Shown here: piece after piece, positions 26,485 through 35,748 of the stretch | How the letters are laid out: each line of letters starts with the position of its first letter | Position numbering within the stretch: the first letter of the stretch is position 1 | Source: Acidobacteriota bacterium | Lineage (GTDB): Bacteria; Acidobacteriota; Blastocatellia; RBC074 | Direction: 5' to 3' | DNA length: 46,143 bases | Assembly: GCA_018268995.1 (NCBI GenBank) | Contig: JAFDVL010000116.1 | Location: forward strand, 1 to 46,143 | The notes under the pieces: model-generated | Told to the model about the DNA's origin: nothing | The model's input: only the letters and a program-made list of their open reading frames with translations | Database searches by the model: none | Program-made: the position numbers and the translations under genes

Positions 26485-27645
26485 ATGAAACAACGCTCGC
26501 ACAATCTTTCCTGGGTCTTAGGCATTCTCTTTCTTTTGCTCGCTCCGGTCGTCAACGCAGCCGCCCAAACATCTGCTGCGACATCCAAAGCACCTGAAAG
26601 CCTGACAGCAACGGAGTTTTCCCGTTTGAGCCGCGAACTTTCCGAAGAGGGTGGCTATTTTCGCTCTGACAATTTCACATCGAATGAAACATCTTATTTG
26701 CACGTCGTTGATAAGATGAAACAAATCGGAGCAGCAGGGGGAGCCTACTTGGGAGTTGGCCCTGAGCAAAACTACACTTACATCGCCAAGATCCGTCCTC
26801 GCATTGCATTCCTCTTAGACATCCGCCGCCAGGCGATTATCCAGCACTTGATGTACAAGGCAATCTTTCACCTCTCGCCAACACGGGCACAATTCCTGGC
26901 GCGATTGATCAGTCGCACGATTCCCAAAGAAGCCGCTCTGAAAGCTGACGCGCCCATCAATGACATTCTGGCCCAATTAATGAAGCTCGCCGTAGACGAG
27001 AAAGCTTATGCAGAAAATCTTGCCACGATTCGCAAGGTGATTCAGGAAGAATTTGAATTTCCGCTCTCAGACGCAGATCAAAAAAGTCTTGAATATGTCT
27101 ATAAGAGTTTTCGCGATGATGGATTGGATATTTCCTATCGTGTAGATGGAACGTGGGGCAACAATGGCTTCCCCACCTTGCAGGAAATCATCGCGCAACC
27201 AGATTTGAAGGGCAAACAGGGGAACTTCCTGGTCACGGTGGAAGAGTATGAATTTGTGCGCGGGATGCACCGAAAAAACCTGATCATTCCCGTCGTCGGA
27301 GATTTCGGTGGGACAAAAGCAATCGCATCAATTTCAGAGTACCTGCGTAAAAATGGACTAATCGTCACAGCCTTCTACACCTCAAACGTCGAGCAATATT
27401 TATTCGGCAGCAACACATTTGCGGCCTTTGCCGGAAACGTAAAAAAACTTCCCATCAATGAGAAAAGCATCTTTATCCGGGCGGTTCCTGTCCGCTACCC
27501 ACAGCATCCGGCCCAGGTTCCTGGCCATCGGCTGGTGACATTGCTCCAATTTATCAATGTATTCTTGAAAGACTTTGAGGAAGGGCTATATCCGTCGTAC
27601 CGCGATCTGACGACAATTCATTACATCGAAACCCAAAAGCAATAG
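26485..27645 (+). CDS. Secreted protein of an uncharacterised family (LIC_10091-like)
   Basis: A 386-residue protein with a signal peptide (WVLGILFLLLAPVVNAAAQ). The conserved-looking core is YFRSDNFTSNETSYLHVVDK, then GGAYLGVGPEQNYTYIAKI, then FLLDIRRQAIIQHLMYKA, FHLSPTRAQFLARLISR and, late, VVGDFGGTKAIASI. I recall this pattern from proteins labelled LIC_10091 family, thought to have a Rossmann/methyltransferase-like fold; that is memory, not a search. The start is supported by GGAGGGG before the ATG. It stands alone between two minus-strand cassettes. Its activity is unknown. Confidence 0.75.
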   Translation: MKQRSHNLSWVLGILFLLLAPVVNAAAQTSAATSKAPESLTATEFSRLSRELSEEGGYFRSDNFTSNETSYLHVVDKMKQIGAAGGAYLGVGPEQNYTYIAKIRPRIAFLLDIRRQAIIQHLMYKAIFHLSPTRAQFLARLISRTIPKEAALKADAPINDILAQLMKLAVDEKAYAENLATIRKVIQEEFEFPLSDADQKSLEYVYKSFRDDGLDISYRVDGTWGNNGFPTLQEIIAQPDLKGKQGNFLVTVEEYEFVRGMHRKNLIIPVVGDFGGTKAIASISEYLRKNGLIVTAFYTSNVEQYLFGSNTFAAFAGNVKKLPINEKSIFIRAVPVRYPQHPAQVPGHRLVTLLQFINVFLKDFEEGLYPSYRDLTTIHYIETQKQ

Positions 27646-27683
27646 CGGGGTTGACAAATTAGATCGGGAAGAACGATTCGGAG

Positions 27684-27704
27684 CAACAAACAAGATGTTT
27701 GTTG
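27684..27704. repeat. Small hairpin between convergent genes
   Basis: CAACAAACA and TGTTTGTTG pair perfectly around AGA, in the 68-bp gap between two convergent stop codons. It lacks a good T run on either strand, so termination is only a possibility. Confidence 0.45.
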
Positions 27705-27713
27705 TACAGCTTT

Positions 27714-29156
27714 TCAAGCCAAGAGGGGCTTTACGACTTCGCCGTGGACATCGGTCAAACGGTAATATCGCCCCTGAAACTTAAACGTCAATCGAGTGTG
27801 ATCCAAGCCCAGACAATGCAGGATTGTGGCGTTCAGATCAAAGGCTGAGACCGGGTCGCGCACGATGTTGTAACTGAAATCATCTGTTTCGCCGATTGTT
27901 TGCCCGCCTTTGATTCCGCCACCAGCCAGCCAAACGGTGTAGCAACGGGGATGATGATCACGACCATAATTGTCCTCTGTCAATTTGCCTTGTGAATACA
28001 CCGTGCGCCCGAATTCCCCGCCCCAGATGACTAGCGTATCCTTGAGCAAATCGCGATCTTTCAGATCCTGAAGCAACGCCGCTGTGGGTTGATCGGTATC
28101 GCGTGCCTGATTTCTGATCTGCTTCGGGCAATTGTTGTGCTGATCCCAGCCTCGATGAAACAGTTGGATAAAACGGACGCCGCGCTCAGACAATCGTCGC
28201 GCGAGGATGCAGTTTGCAGCATAGGTTCCGGGCTTTCGGGCATCTGGCCCATACCGTTCAAAAGTAGCGTCCGGCTCCTTCGATAAATCCGTCAACTCAG
28301 GAACTGAAGATTGCATGCGATACGCCATTTCGTATTGCGCCATGCGAGAAAGGATTTCCGGGTCGCCCAATTCTTCAGCATTTTTCTGATTCAGTTTTGC
28401 CAAATCATCCAGGAAACGACGACGAACCTGCTGATTAATTCCCGGCGGGTTCGATAAATACAGCACTCGCTCTTCGTTGTTGTGGAGCTTGACGCCCTGA
28501 TACCGCGATGGCAAAAAACCACTGCCCCAAAGACGATCATACAAGGGCTGATCGCCTGTGTTTCCTGTGCCCAGAGAAACCATCGTCACGAAAGCTGGGA
28601 GGTCATTGTTTTCTGAGCCGAGTCCATACGATAACCAGGCTCCCATACTTGGACGCCCTGCCAACTGAAATCCAGTTAAGGCAAAAGTAATCGCGGGATC
28701 GTGATTAATCTGCTCGGTAAACATGGATTTGATGAAACACAGCTCATCCGCGATTTTGGCCGTATGGGGTAATAATTCGCTCAGCGTTGCACCGCTTTGC
28801 CCGTGATTTGAAAACTTGAAGATTGAGGGGGCCGAAGGGAAATTGGATTGATACGCCGTCATTCCCGTCAGGCGTTGCCCTTTACGCACAGACTCAGGCA
28901 AATTTTGCCCGCGAAATTTTTCGAGCTGAGGCTTAGCATCGAAGAGGTCAAGTTGCGACGGCCCGCCGGACTGAAATAGATAAATGACGCGCTTTGCCTT
29001 GGGTGCAAAATGCGGGCGTGGCACAGTTTCATCGGTTTGTGCAAAGCCATTTTCTCCTAACAATGTCGCCAGCGCCGCAACACCTAATCCAGCTCCACCT
29101 TGCCGCATAAAATGCCTGCGCGTCATAGTCAATTTATATTCATCTATCGGATTCAT
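27714..29156 (-). CDS. Tat-exported DUF1501 protein
   Basis: A 480-residue DUF1501 protein (fold related to alkaline phosphatase/sulfatase). It has a Tat signal MTRRHFMRQGGAGLGVAALA. Family landmarks are VIYLFQSGGPSQLDLFDAKP, NHDPAITFALTG, RPSMGAWLSYGLGSENNDLP, IQLFHRGWDQHNN, VIWGGEFGRTVYSQG and DHHPRCYTVWLAGGGIKGG. The start at 29156 is preferred over 29165 because AGGA lies eight bases before it. The gene begins 13 bases after the DUF1549/DUF1553 gene stops. That pair is a standard two-gene unit in Planctomycetota and Acidobacteriota. Substrate and reaction are unknown. Confidence 0.93.
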   Translation of the reverse strand: MNPIDEYKLTMTRRHFMRQGGAGLGVAALATLLGENGFAQTDETVPRPHFAPKAKRVIYLFQSGGPSQLDLFDAKPQLEKFRGQNLPESVRKGQRLTGMTAYQSNFPSAPSIFKFSNHGQSGATLSELLPHTAKIADELCFIKSMFTEQINHDPAITFALTGFQLAGRPSMGAWLSYGLGSENNDLPAFVTMVSLGTGNTGDQPLYDRLWGSGFLPSRYQGVKLHNNEERVLYLSNPPGINQQVRRRFLDDLAKLNQKNAEELGDPEILSRMAQYEMAYRMQSSVPELTDLSKEPDATFERYGPDARKPGTYAANCILARRLSERGVRFIQLFHRGWDQHNNCPKQIRNQARDTDQPTAALLQDLKDRDLLKDTLVIWGGEFGRTVYSQGKLTEDNYGRDHHPRCYTVWLAGGGIKGGQTIGETDDFSYNIVRDPVSAFDLNATILHCLGLDHTRLTFKFQGRYYRLTDVHGEVVKPLLA

Positions 29157-29169
29157 ACTTATCATCCTA

Positions 29170-32100
29170 TTATTGCCGCGTGATCACTTCATCCAGATTG
29201 AGGATCAAACTTACAGTCGTGGCATAGGCGGCTAATTCCACCGGATTGAGTTTGGCATCATTGCGCTTCTCGCCGATGAGCAAGAGCTTTTCTGCCTCAG
29301 CAGGATTCGCACGAAAATACGCCTGTTGCGCATTGAAGTTGCCGAGCAATGTTTGCCGTTCAAGTTGATCAGGCCACCGCGAAGTCAAAGCTCGAAAGGC
29401 AAATGCCAATCGTTCATCAGCGCTGGTGCCCGCTTCGAGCATTACACGCTGCGCCAGCATTCGTGCCGCTTCGATGTAGGTGACATCATTCATCAGGTTC
29501 AATGCCTGCAACGGTGAGTTCGTCCGCGTTTCCCGCACGGAACAAAATTCGCGCGCCGTGGCATCAAACACATTCATGCTCGGATTCAAAATGGTGCGTT
29601 TCCAAAAAGTGTAAAGACTTCTTCGCCACAAACCTTCTCCTTTGTCCTGCGGATAGTTCGTCATATTTGAAAACGTCATATCCTTCCACAAGCCCGTCGG
29701 TTGATAAGGTTTGACAGACGGGCCACCCCGTTTTTCGACAAGCAATCCAGAGGTTAGCAATGCCTGATCCCGAATCATTTCCGCCGATAGACGAAATCTG
29801 GAAGCGCGAGCCAGCAACCGATTGTCAGGATCACGTTGCAGCAATTGCGGTGTAACTTTCGCCGATTGCCGATAAGTCGCGCTCATCACGATGGTTTTGA
29901 GCAAAGCCTTGATGTCCCAAACCGTCGGTACAGTACCGCGAGCGGTAGCGAGCGGGTTTGCACCAGAGGCCAGGTCGCTACCGCTCCCTGTACCGTTCCG
30001 CAGTTCGACCGCCAGCCAATCCAATAATTCGGGATGCGAAGGTAATTCGCCCTGAGCACCGAAGTCTTCGACGGTCTTGACTAACCCTGTCCCGAAAATC
30101 ATTTGCCAGAAACGATTCACAGTCACACGAGCCATCAACGGATTGTCCTGATGCACCAGCCAACGAGCAAATTCAAGTCTGTTGGTGGGCTGTGGCATGC
30201 CAGCAGGGTGGAGCGTAGCAGGCACAGCACGAAAGACCTTTTCGGTGGGAAGGTCATACGCTCCTCGCCGCAATAAAAATGCCTGACGCGGCTGTGGCAA
30301 TTCCTGCATCACCATAAGCGTCGGAAACTCGGCTTCCAGTGTTGGCTTTTGTTTTTTCAAATCTCGCAGCCGCTGCCAGGCATCTCGAACTGAGGCTGGC
30401 GCAGACAACGCTAACCAGGCTTTCGTGATTTTTACCTGTTGCCCCGTGGTTCGCAGATGCGACGGAATTGCAGCAATCTTTTCGATTGAATCGGCGCAGG
30501 ATAGAACCGCGACATCATCAGGATCAGGCAATGATTTATAGATTCGCACTTCATCAATCATTCCCTTAAAACGAAACTCAGGCCCGCCACCTCCGCCAAT
30601 GCGCAAATTTGCATTGGCATCCCCAAACGACCGAAAGAGTCGTGGATTATTGATTTTTAGCTGTTGTTTCTTGCCATCAAGGAAAAGCTGGACTTTGTCA
30701 TAAGGTTCAGTCGCATCAAAAGTCGCAACGACGTGATGCCATTGCTTCAAGGACACTGGATCAGCGGTTTCGACGCGAAACGAATCGTCGGCCCAGACGC
30801 CGACCAGATTGAAATGAATTTTGCCATTTGCGAAAAACAAACCGTAGCCGCGACCTTTAGGCAAATTGTTATCCTTCTCATTTGGGCCATCCCCCATATG
30901 AGTCACGATTGCACCACGTTGTTCGACTTCAGGATAAAACCAGGCCGAGATGCTGAATTGATCTTTGTAGTCTTTTAGCCGATCACGGAAATTAAAATCG
31001 GCGACTTTTCCTGCATCAAAAAAGAGGTTCCCGTCGAACGCAATCGCCTGCCCGATAGGCCCTGCCAGATAGTTCGGAGAGCCGCTCCTGAAACCACGCT
31101 CCTCCGGTTTATCGCCTTTGCGAACTATGGTTTCTTCATCAGGTTTCGACATATCAATCTTCACAACTGCGTCACTCAACTTCACGTCTGAATTGGCATC
31201 CAGAGTGTGCTGCAAAACAAGATTATCGTCAGGAAACCATTGAGTGGTTCGCGTTCGATCCAGCGATTGCTCCCATTTTTGCCGGGCAGCGGAATGCTGT
31301 TTGAGCAGTGTGGTCAATTTCTCGTCTGACGCTGCAATCCGGGATTCGAGTTCCTGCAATTGCTGTTTTTGATGAGGCGTTGGGGCAGAAATCCAGGGAG
31401 CGGAATTGCCATAGTTGTTGGCTCGGCCATCTTCGGGAATGCTGTTGAAGTAAGAAAAGAGTTGGTAATACTCTTTTTGCGTGAAGGGATCGAATTTATG
31501 ATTATGACAACGCGCGCAGCCCATTGTCAGCCCCAGAAAAACGGTTGAAGTCGTGTCCACACGATCAACGATGTATTCGACGGCATATTCTTCCGGCACG
31601 ATTCCGTCTTCTGAATTTGTGCGGTGATTTCGATTAAATGCCGTCGCGATTTTTTGCTCAAACGTTGCATTTGGCAGTAAGTCGCCCGCCAGTTGCTCAA
31701 TCGTGAACTGGTCAAAAGGCTGATTGCGATTAAAAGCATCAATGACCCAATCACGCCATCGCCACATCGAGCGCTCGCCATCAATTTGATAACCATTGGT
31801 ATCAGCATAACGCGCCGCATCCAGCCATTTGAAGGCCATTCGCTCGCCATAGCGCGGTGACGCCAACAAACGATCTACCACCTTTTCATAAGCCGTAGGC
31901 GATTTGTCATTCAAAAAATCATCCAGCTCTTTCAAGGTCGGTGGCAAGCCAGTTAAATCGAACGACAGTCGCCGGAGCAAGGTGGCGCGATCTGCTTCGG
32001 GCGAGGGCTGTAACCCCAGTTGCTCAAGTCGAGCCGCCACAAAATAATCAATTTCATTTCGCACCCAGTTTTTGTTTTTGATCGCAGGCAATTGTGGACG

Positions 32101-32538
32101 GATAGGCTTGATAAATGACCAGTGGGATTGCCAATTGGCTCCCTGCTTAATCCATTCGGTCAGCAGTGCGATTTCCTGCGGCGTTAAAGTTCGTCCCGTA
32201 GATGCCGGGGGCATACGCAAATCAGCGTCGCGGTGCGTGATGCGTTTGATCAATTCGCTGCTTTCCGGCTGCCCTGCCACGACGGCACGACGTCCGCCAC
32301 CCAGATCCGCTTTCATCCCCTCCTCAGAATCCAGTCGCAGTTTGATTCTCTTCGCGGTTGCATCAGGGCCGTGACAGGCGAAACATTTGTCTGACAGGAT
32401 CGGACGGATCTCTCGATTGAAATCCACACGGCTGGCTGACTGCGCTCGTGTAACAGGTATCGGAAAAAAGAGAGCGGTAACAATTCCTGCCAGGCAGAGC
32501 AACAATCCGATCTTAAAGAATCGTGCAAAAGTCTTCAT
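29170..32538 (-). CDS. Large secreted cytochrome-like DUF1549/LamG/DUF1553 protein
   Basis: About 1122 residues from the ATG at 32538 (GGAAA seven bases upstream; a longer frame to 32610 lacks a signal). A hydrophobic signal segment is followed by a haem-type motif, CFACHG (about 50-54, PSCyt1). DUF1549 follows (RLSFDLTGLPPTLKELDDFL, FKWLDAARYADTNGYQIDGE), then a region with RCHNHKFDPFTQKEYYQL, a coiled-coil stretch, and a LamG/concanavalin domain (ISAWFYPEVEQRG, WHHVVATFDA, MIDEVRIY). DUF1553 closes it (NRFWQMIFGTGLVKTVEDFG, SATYRQSA, NSPLQALNLMND). Residues 849-873 come from an in-frame copy of a palindromic repeat, in the place where relatives normally read a short SGW-like link before DIKAL. 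It is probably periplasmic, haem-binding and partnered by DUF1501. Confidence 0.93.
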   Translation of the reverse strand: MKTFARFFKIGLLLCLAGIVTALFFPIPVTRAQSASRVDFNREIRPILSDKCFACHGPDATAKRIKLRLDSEEGMKADLGGGRRAVVAGQPESSELIKRITHRDADLRMPPASTGRTLTPQEIALLTEWIKQGANWQSHWSFIKPIRPQLPAIKNKNWVRNEIDYFVAARLEQLGLQPSPEADRATLLRRLSFDLTGLPPTLKELDDFLNDKSPTAYEKVVDRLLASPRYGERMAFKWLDAARYADTNGYQIDGERSMWRWRDWVIDAFNRNQPFDQFTIEQLAGDLLPNATFEQKIATAFNRNHRTNSEDGIVPEEYAVEYIVDRVDTTSTVFLGLTMGCARCHNHKFDPFTQKEYYQLFSYFNSIPEDGRANNYGNSAPWISAPTPHQKQQLQELESRIAASDEKLTTLLKQHSAARQKWEQSLDRTRTTQWFPDDNLVLQHTLDANSDVKLSDAVVKIDMSKPDEETIVRKGDKPEERGFRSGSPNYLAGPIGQAIAFDGNLFFDAGKVADFNFRDRLKDYKDQFSISAWFYPEVEQRGAIVTHMGDGPNEKDNNLPKGRGYGLFFANGKIHFNLVGVWADDSFRVETADPVSLKQWHHVVATFDATEPYDKVQLFLDGKKQQLKINNPRLFRSFGDANANLRIGGGGGPEFRFKGMIDEVRIYKSLPDPDDVAVLSCADSIEKIAAIPSHLRTTGQQVKITKAWLALSAPASVRDAWQRLRDLKKQKPTLEAEFPTLMVMQELPQPRQAFLLRRGAYDLPTEKVFRAVPATLHPAGMPQPTNRLEFARWLVHQDNPLMARVTVNRFWQMIFGTGLVKTVEDFGAQGELPSHPELLDWLAVELRNGTGSGSDLASGANPLATARGTVPTVWDIKALLKTIVMSATYRQSAKVTPQLLQRDPDNRLLARASRFRLSAEMIRDQALLTSGLLVEKRGGPSVKPYQPTGLWKDMTFSNMTNYPQDKGEGLWRRSLYTFWKRTILNPSMNVFDATAREFCSVRETRTNSPLQALNLMNDVTYIEAARMLAQRVMLEAGTSADERLAFAFRALTSRWPDQLERQTLLGNFNAQQAYFRANPAEAEKLLLIGEKRNDAKLNPVELAAYATTVSLILNLDEVITRQ
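29920..29994. repeat. GTAC palindromic element inserted in frame in a coding sequence (copy 3)
   Basis: The 75 bp add 25 codons, read on the minus strand as GTGSGSDLASGANPLATARG and then TVPTV. Compared with the copy at 15091-15163 (minus strand), it shares GAGCGGTAGCGA, CTGGCCT and AACCCGCTCGCTACCGCTCG in the same order and spacing. The length is a multiple of three and there is no stop in the frame used. Confidence 0.85.
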
Positions 32539-32657
32539 ATCTGTTTCCAAAGGACGATTGGGAGAAAGTTTGATGTGCCGATAGATTACACGACTGATAC
32601 GCAAGCGCAACAGTGTACCGCTCTGACAGTAGGAAAAAGGGAGACAGGTTTCTTCAA

Positions 32658-33869
32658 TTAGACAGCCGTCGTTGCGGCTCGTTTATTCCCGATTATGATT
32701 TCTCCACCAAAGAGGCAACAGAAACCGATCAGGGCGCAACCAGCCATGACTCCAGTCATCGGAATTGCAGTGCCATTGTGAAGCACGCTCACCAAAGCCG
32801 AGGCAATGGTGGCAACGATACTCTGCAAAAATCCCATTAGCCCTGACACAACACCTGCGTTTTTCGCATAAGGCTCCAGGGCCAAGGCAGATGTGTTGGG
32901 ATAAAGCATCCCCTGAATGAAGAGGTAGCAAAACACCAGGATCATCGTGCCAAGAGGGGGCAGGAAACCTCGTGCATTTCCCAAAACCAATAGAAGCCCG
33001 GTCAGGGCGTGTAAAGTAACGCCGATGCGCACAAGTTGCGCACTGGTAAGATGACGCAGAAACAAACGATTCAGTTGGCTGCTGGCAATTAATCCGAATG
33101 CATTCGAGCCAAATACCCAACCATATTGCTGTTCACTGAGGTGAAACAGTTGCATGAAAACAAACGGCGAGCCGCTGATATAAGCAAACATTCCCGCCGC
33201 AGACAGGCCACCACTCAGCGTGTAGGCCATTAACCATGGATCACGAAAGAGTCGTAAATATTCCAGCAAAACCGGCCCTGGATTAAGCGAGACAGAGGGA
33301 TCGGCTTCTTTGCTTTCCGGTAAGATTCGCGCCACCAGAAAAACCAACCAGACGCCCCATCCCACCAGCACCAGAAAGATGCCGCGCCAGCCCAATGTCA
33401 TTACGACATAACCCCCAATCGTCGGAGCCACAATCGGAGCTGCGCCCATCACCAACATCAACAATGAAATCGTTTTGGCAATCTCATTGACGGGGAACAT
33501 ATCCCGCACGATTGCTCGCACGGCGACCATCCCAGCACAGCCGCCCAATGCCATCAAAAATCGGAAACCAATCAGCAGCTGGACATTCAAAGCCAGGGCA
33601 CAGCCAATTGAAGCCAGCGAGTACAAGGCCAACCCAACCAGGACAGGCTTCTTGCGCCCAAAACGATCCAGCAGGGGGCCATAAACCAATTGCCCCAGAC
33701 TGATTCCGATGAAATAACTGGTCAGGGATAAAGTGACGTGGGCGATGTCGGTTTGCAATGCCTGGGCAATGTGAGGAAAGCCCGGCAAATACATGTCAAT
33801 GCTGAACGGTGCCATCGCGGCTAATCCACCTAAAATCAGGATCACCGTTCTCGTACTACGATTACTCAT
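32658..33869 (-). CDS. MFS multidrug exporter, Bcr/CflA family
   Basis: A 403-residue inner-membrane protein with about 12 transmembrane helices; drug/proton antiporter of the Bcr/CflA group. The first helix ends in the family's APFSIDMYLPGFP, followed by the loop motif GPLLDRFGRKKPVLVGLALY and, in helix 4-5, RAIVRDMFP and the MGAAPIVAPTIGGYV antiporter motif. Length is typical. It lies 27 bases after the aldo/keto reductase gene and about 120 bases before the DUF1549 gene, all on the same strand. The true substrate may be a metabolite and not a drug. Confidence in the family is high. Confidence 0.93.
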   Translation of the reverse strand: MSNRSTRTVILILGGLAAMAPFSIDMYLPGFPHIAQALQTDIAHVTLSLTSYFIGISLGQLVYGPLLDRFGRKKPVLVGLALYSLASIGCALALNVQLLIGFRFLMALGGCAGMVAVRAIVRDMFPVNEIAKTISLLMLVMGAAPIVAPTIGGYVVMTLGWRGIFLVLVGWGVWLVFLVARILPESKEADPSVSLNPGPVLLEYLRLFRDPWLMAYTLSGGLSAAGMFAYISGSPFVFMQLFHLSEQQYGWVFGSNAFGLIASSQLNRLFLRHLTSAQLVRIGVTLHALTGLLLVLGNARGFLPPLGTMILVFCYLFIQGMLYPNTSALALEPYAKNAGVVSGLMGFLQSIVATIASALVSVLHNGTAIPMTGVMAGCALIGFCCLFGGEIIIGNKRAATTAV

Positions 33870-33896
33870 TCAATCAAAAACTCTCTCAAAAAACTC

Positions 33897-34832
33897 TTAG
33901 CCCCCCATCTCTGCAAACGAGGGGAAATCATGTTGCGCGCGCCCGATGGGGCCTTCGTGTTTGGCAGTGACTTTATACAATTCAAACCGGCCATCCCCTC
34001 CGGCAGCAGCGACGCGTTGTCGCAGTTGTTGCATTTCTTCTACGCTCATTGGTTTGAAATTTCGGGCTAGATTGGCATTTTCTGCCAACATTCGTGGCGA
34101 CAGAATTCCGCTGATGGTGGTCGCGACAGGCAAGCTCATCGAATAGCGTAAGGCTTCCTCAACACTCAAGACACCCGCCTTGATCATCTTACCGCTCCCG
34201 CCCATCGTCTTCATTCCAAGCGCGGCAATTCCCTGCCGCTGTAACTCCGGTAAAACCTTTTGCTCAAAGCTACGGAAGGTTCCGTCCAACGCATTCAGCG
34301 GCATCTGGCAAGTATCAAAAGGGTATTCATACGACAACATCTTCAAGTGAATTTCCGGGCTTTTATGTCCGGTGAATCCGATGAATCGAACTTTGCCCTG
34401 TTGCTTTGCGAGTTCCAACGCCTCAATCACTCCGCCCGGTGCGAAATGCCCTTCAGGATCGTTTTCGTACACCACTTCGTGAACCTGCCAAAGATCAAGG
34501 TGGTCTGTCTGCAATCGTCGTAGCGAGTCTTCCAACTGGCGCAGCGCCTCCTGCTTGTCGCGACCATGCGTACAGACTTTAGTCATCAAAAAGACCTGAT
34601 CACGACGCCCCTGCAATGCCTTGCCCATGATGTTTTCGCTGCGCCCATCGTGATACTCCCAGGCGTTGTCAAGAAACGTGATGCCTTCATCAATTGCCTG
34701 CTGACAGAGACGAATTGCATCCTTCTCTTCCGTAATCACGCCCAGATGATACCCTCCTAAGCCAATGGCTGTAACCTGTTCTCCTGTCTTTCCCAATGGT
34801 CGAAGCGGGATGCCTGCTGAATTTGTTGTCAT
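33897..34832 (-). CDS. Aldo/keto reductase
   Basis: A 311-residue NADP(H)-dependent TIM-barrel oxidoreductase, cytoplasmic. The catalytic tetrad is present: D55 and Y60 in LDNAWEYHDG, K85 in MTKVCTHGR, H118 in DLWQVHEV. GFTGHKSPE and the C-terminal VATTISGILSPRML are also typical of the group that resembles YghZ and related reductases. It is flanked by yjbQ (about 40 bases upstream) and the Bcr/CflA exporter gene (27 bases downstream), probably in one transcript. The substrate aldehyde or sugar cannot be told from sequence. Confidence 0.93.
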   Translation of the reverse strand: MTTNSAGIPLRPLGKTGEQVTAIGLGGYHLGVITEEKDAIRLCQQAIDEGITFLDNAWEYHDGRSENIMGKALQGRRDQVFLMTKVCTHGRDKQEALRQLEDSLRRLQTDHLDLWQVHEVVYENDPEGHFAPGGVIEALELAKQQGKVRFIGFTGHKSPEIHLKMLSYEYPFDTCQMPLNALDGTFRSFEQKVLPELQRQGIAALGMKTMGGSGKMIKAGVLSVEEALRYSMSLPVATTISGILSPRMLAENANLARNFKPMSVEEMQQLRQRVAAAGGDGRFELYKVTAKHEGPIGRAQHDFPSFAEMGG

Positions 34833-34872
34833 AGTTTTTTTCTTGCTTAAAAATGAAACCGCTCAAGTAATG

Positions 34873-35295
34873 TTATTGACCAAATAAAGTTGCGACAACC
34901 TGGCGCGCTCCCCCGTAATCTCGATGTTCTCCCAAATAAACACCCTGCCAAGTGCCAAGCAATAGCTTCCCACGTCCCACCGGAATCAGCAAGCCACTGC
35001 CCAGCAATGAAGCTTTGATATGCGCGGGCATATCATCGGAACCTTCCAACGTATGTTCATAATGCGGCGCATCTTCGGGAATGATTTCATTCAAGTGCCG
35101 TTCCAAATCGCCGCGCACATCCGGGCTGACATTTTCATTGATCGTCAGCGATGCCGAGGTATGCTGAATGAACAAATGCAAGAATCCGATTTCGATGTCG
35201 CGCAGTTGCGGCAGCTGCTCCAGGATTTCGCGTGTCACGACGTGAAATCCGCGAGAGCGCTGTTTGAGCGTGATGATTTTTTGTGACCAGTGCAT
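34873..35295 (-). CDS. yjbQ: YjbQ/UPF0047 family protein (secondary thiamine-phosphate synthase-like)
   Basis: A 140-residue small beta-rich protein, usually a trimer. Family motifs are clear: FIQHTSASLTINEN, PDVRGDLERHLN and LGTWQGVYLGEHRD, with the histidines that bind metal. Escherichia coli YjbQ was reported to have weak thiamine-phosphate synthase activity; its real role is unsettled. The ATG at 35295 fits the usual start (HWSQKIITLKQRSRG); a longer frame is not conserved. It is divergent from the nucleotidyltransferase gene, with only 36 bases between the two starts. Confidence 0.92.
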   Translation of the reverse strand: MHWSQKIITLKQRSRGFHVVTREILEQLPQLRDIEIGFLHLFIQHTSASLTINENVSPDVRGDLERHLNEIIPEDAPHYEHTLEGSDDMPAHIKASLLGSGLLIPVGRGKLLLGTWQGVYLGEHRDYGGARQVVATLFGQ

Positions 35296-35331
35296 ATAAT
35301 AGCCTTCTGTTCCAAATGGGAGAAATACATT

Positions 35332-35748
35332 ATGATTCAAACCATGAGCAACGCAATAGCCGTCAAGTCAATGGATGAGAAGGATACGCTCAGCCATATT
35401 GCATGGCGCGAGTGCTTCCCCAGTTCTCGACGGCGCTTGGCCTTTATCAAACAAATCGCCAGACGTATTGCCGAAGAATTCCATCCTGACAAAATCATCT
35501 TGTTTGGCTCGCAAGCCTATGGCAAACCCAAATGGTACTCGGACATTGATTTGCTTGTAATCATGCCGTTTGAAGGAAACCAACTTCAGAAGTCAGTCGA
35601 GATTCTCCAAAAACTGAATCTTCTCATCCCAATTGATTTACTGGCCTACACGCCAGGGCAAATTGAGCGACGGTTAGCGGTGGAGGATTTTTTCGTGCGT
35701 GAGATGGTAGAAAAGGGAAAGGTGATTTATGAAGCTGCTCACGATTGA
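35332..35748 (+). CDS. mntA: MNT nucleotidyltransferase, putative antitoxin of a HEPN/MNT pair
   Basis: A 138-residue protein with a minimal nucleotidyltransferase domain. The GSx10DxD signature is present (G59, S60, D71, D73 in LFGSQAYG and SDIDLLVIM) and a third acidic residue is at D102 in PIDLLAYTP. In type VII toxin-antitoxin systems such enzymes add AMP to the HEPN toxin and silence it. The ATG at 35332 has GGGAG ten bases upstream. The stop overlaps the start region of the HEPN gene by 20 bases, so translation is coupled. An N-terminal 30 residues of unclear role precede the domain. The antitoxin role is by family; a housekeeping HI0073-like role is the alternative. Confidence 0.85.
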   Translation: MIQTMSNAIAVKSMDEKDTLSHIAWRECFPSSRRRLAFIKQIARRIAEEFHPDKIILFGSQAYGKPKWYSDIDLLVIMPFEGNQLQKSVEILQKLNLLIPIDLLAYTPGQIERRLAVEDFFVREMVEKGKVIYEAAHD

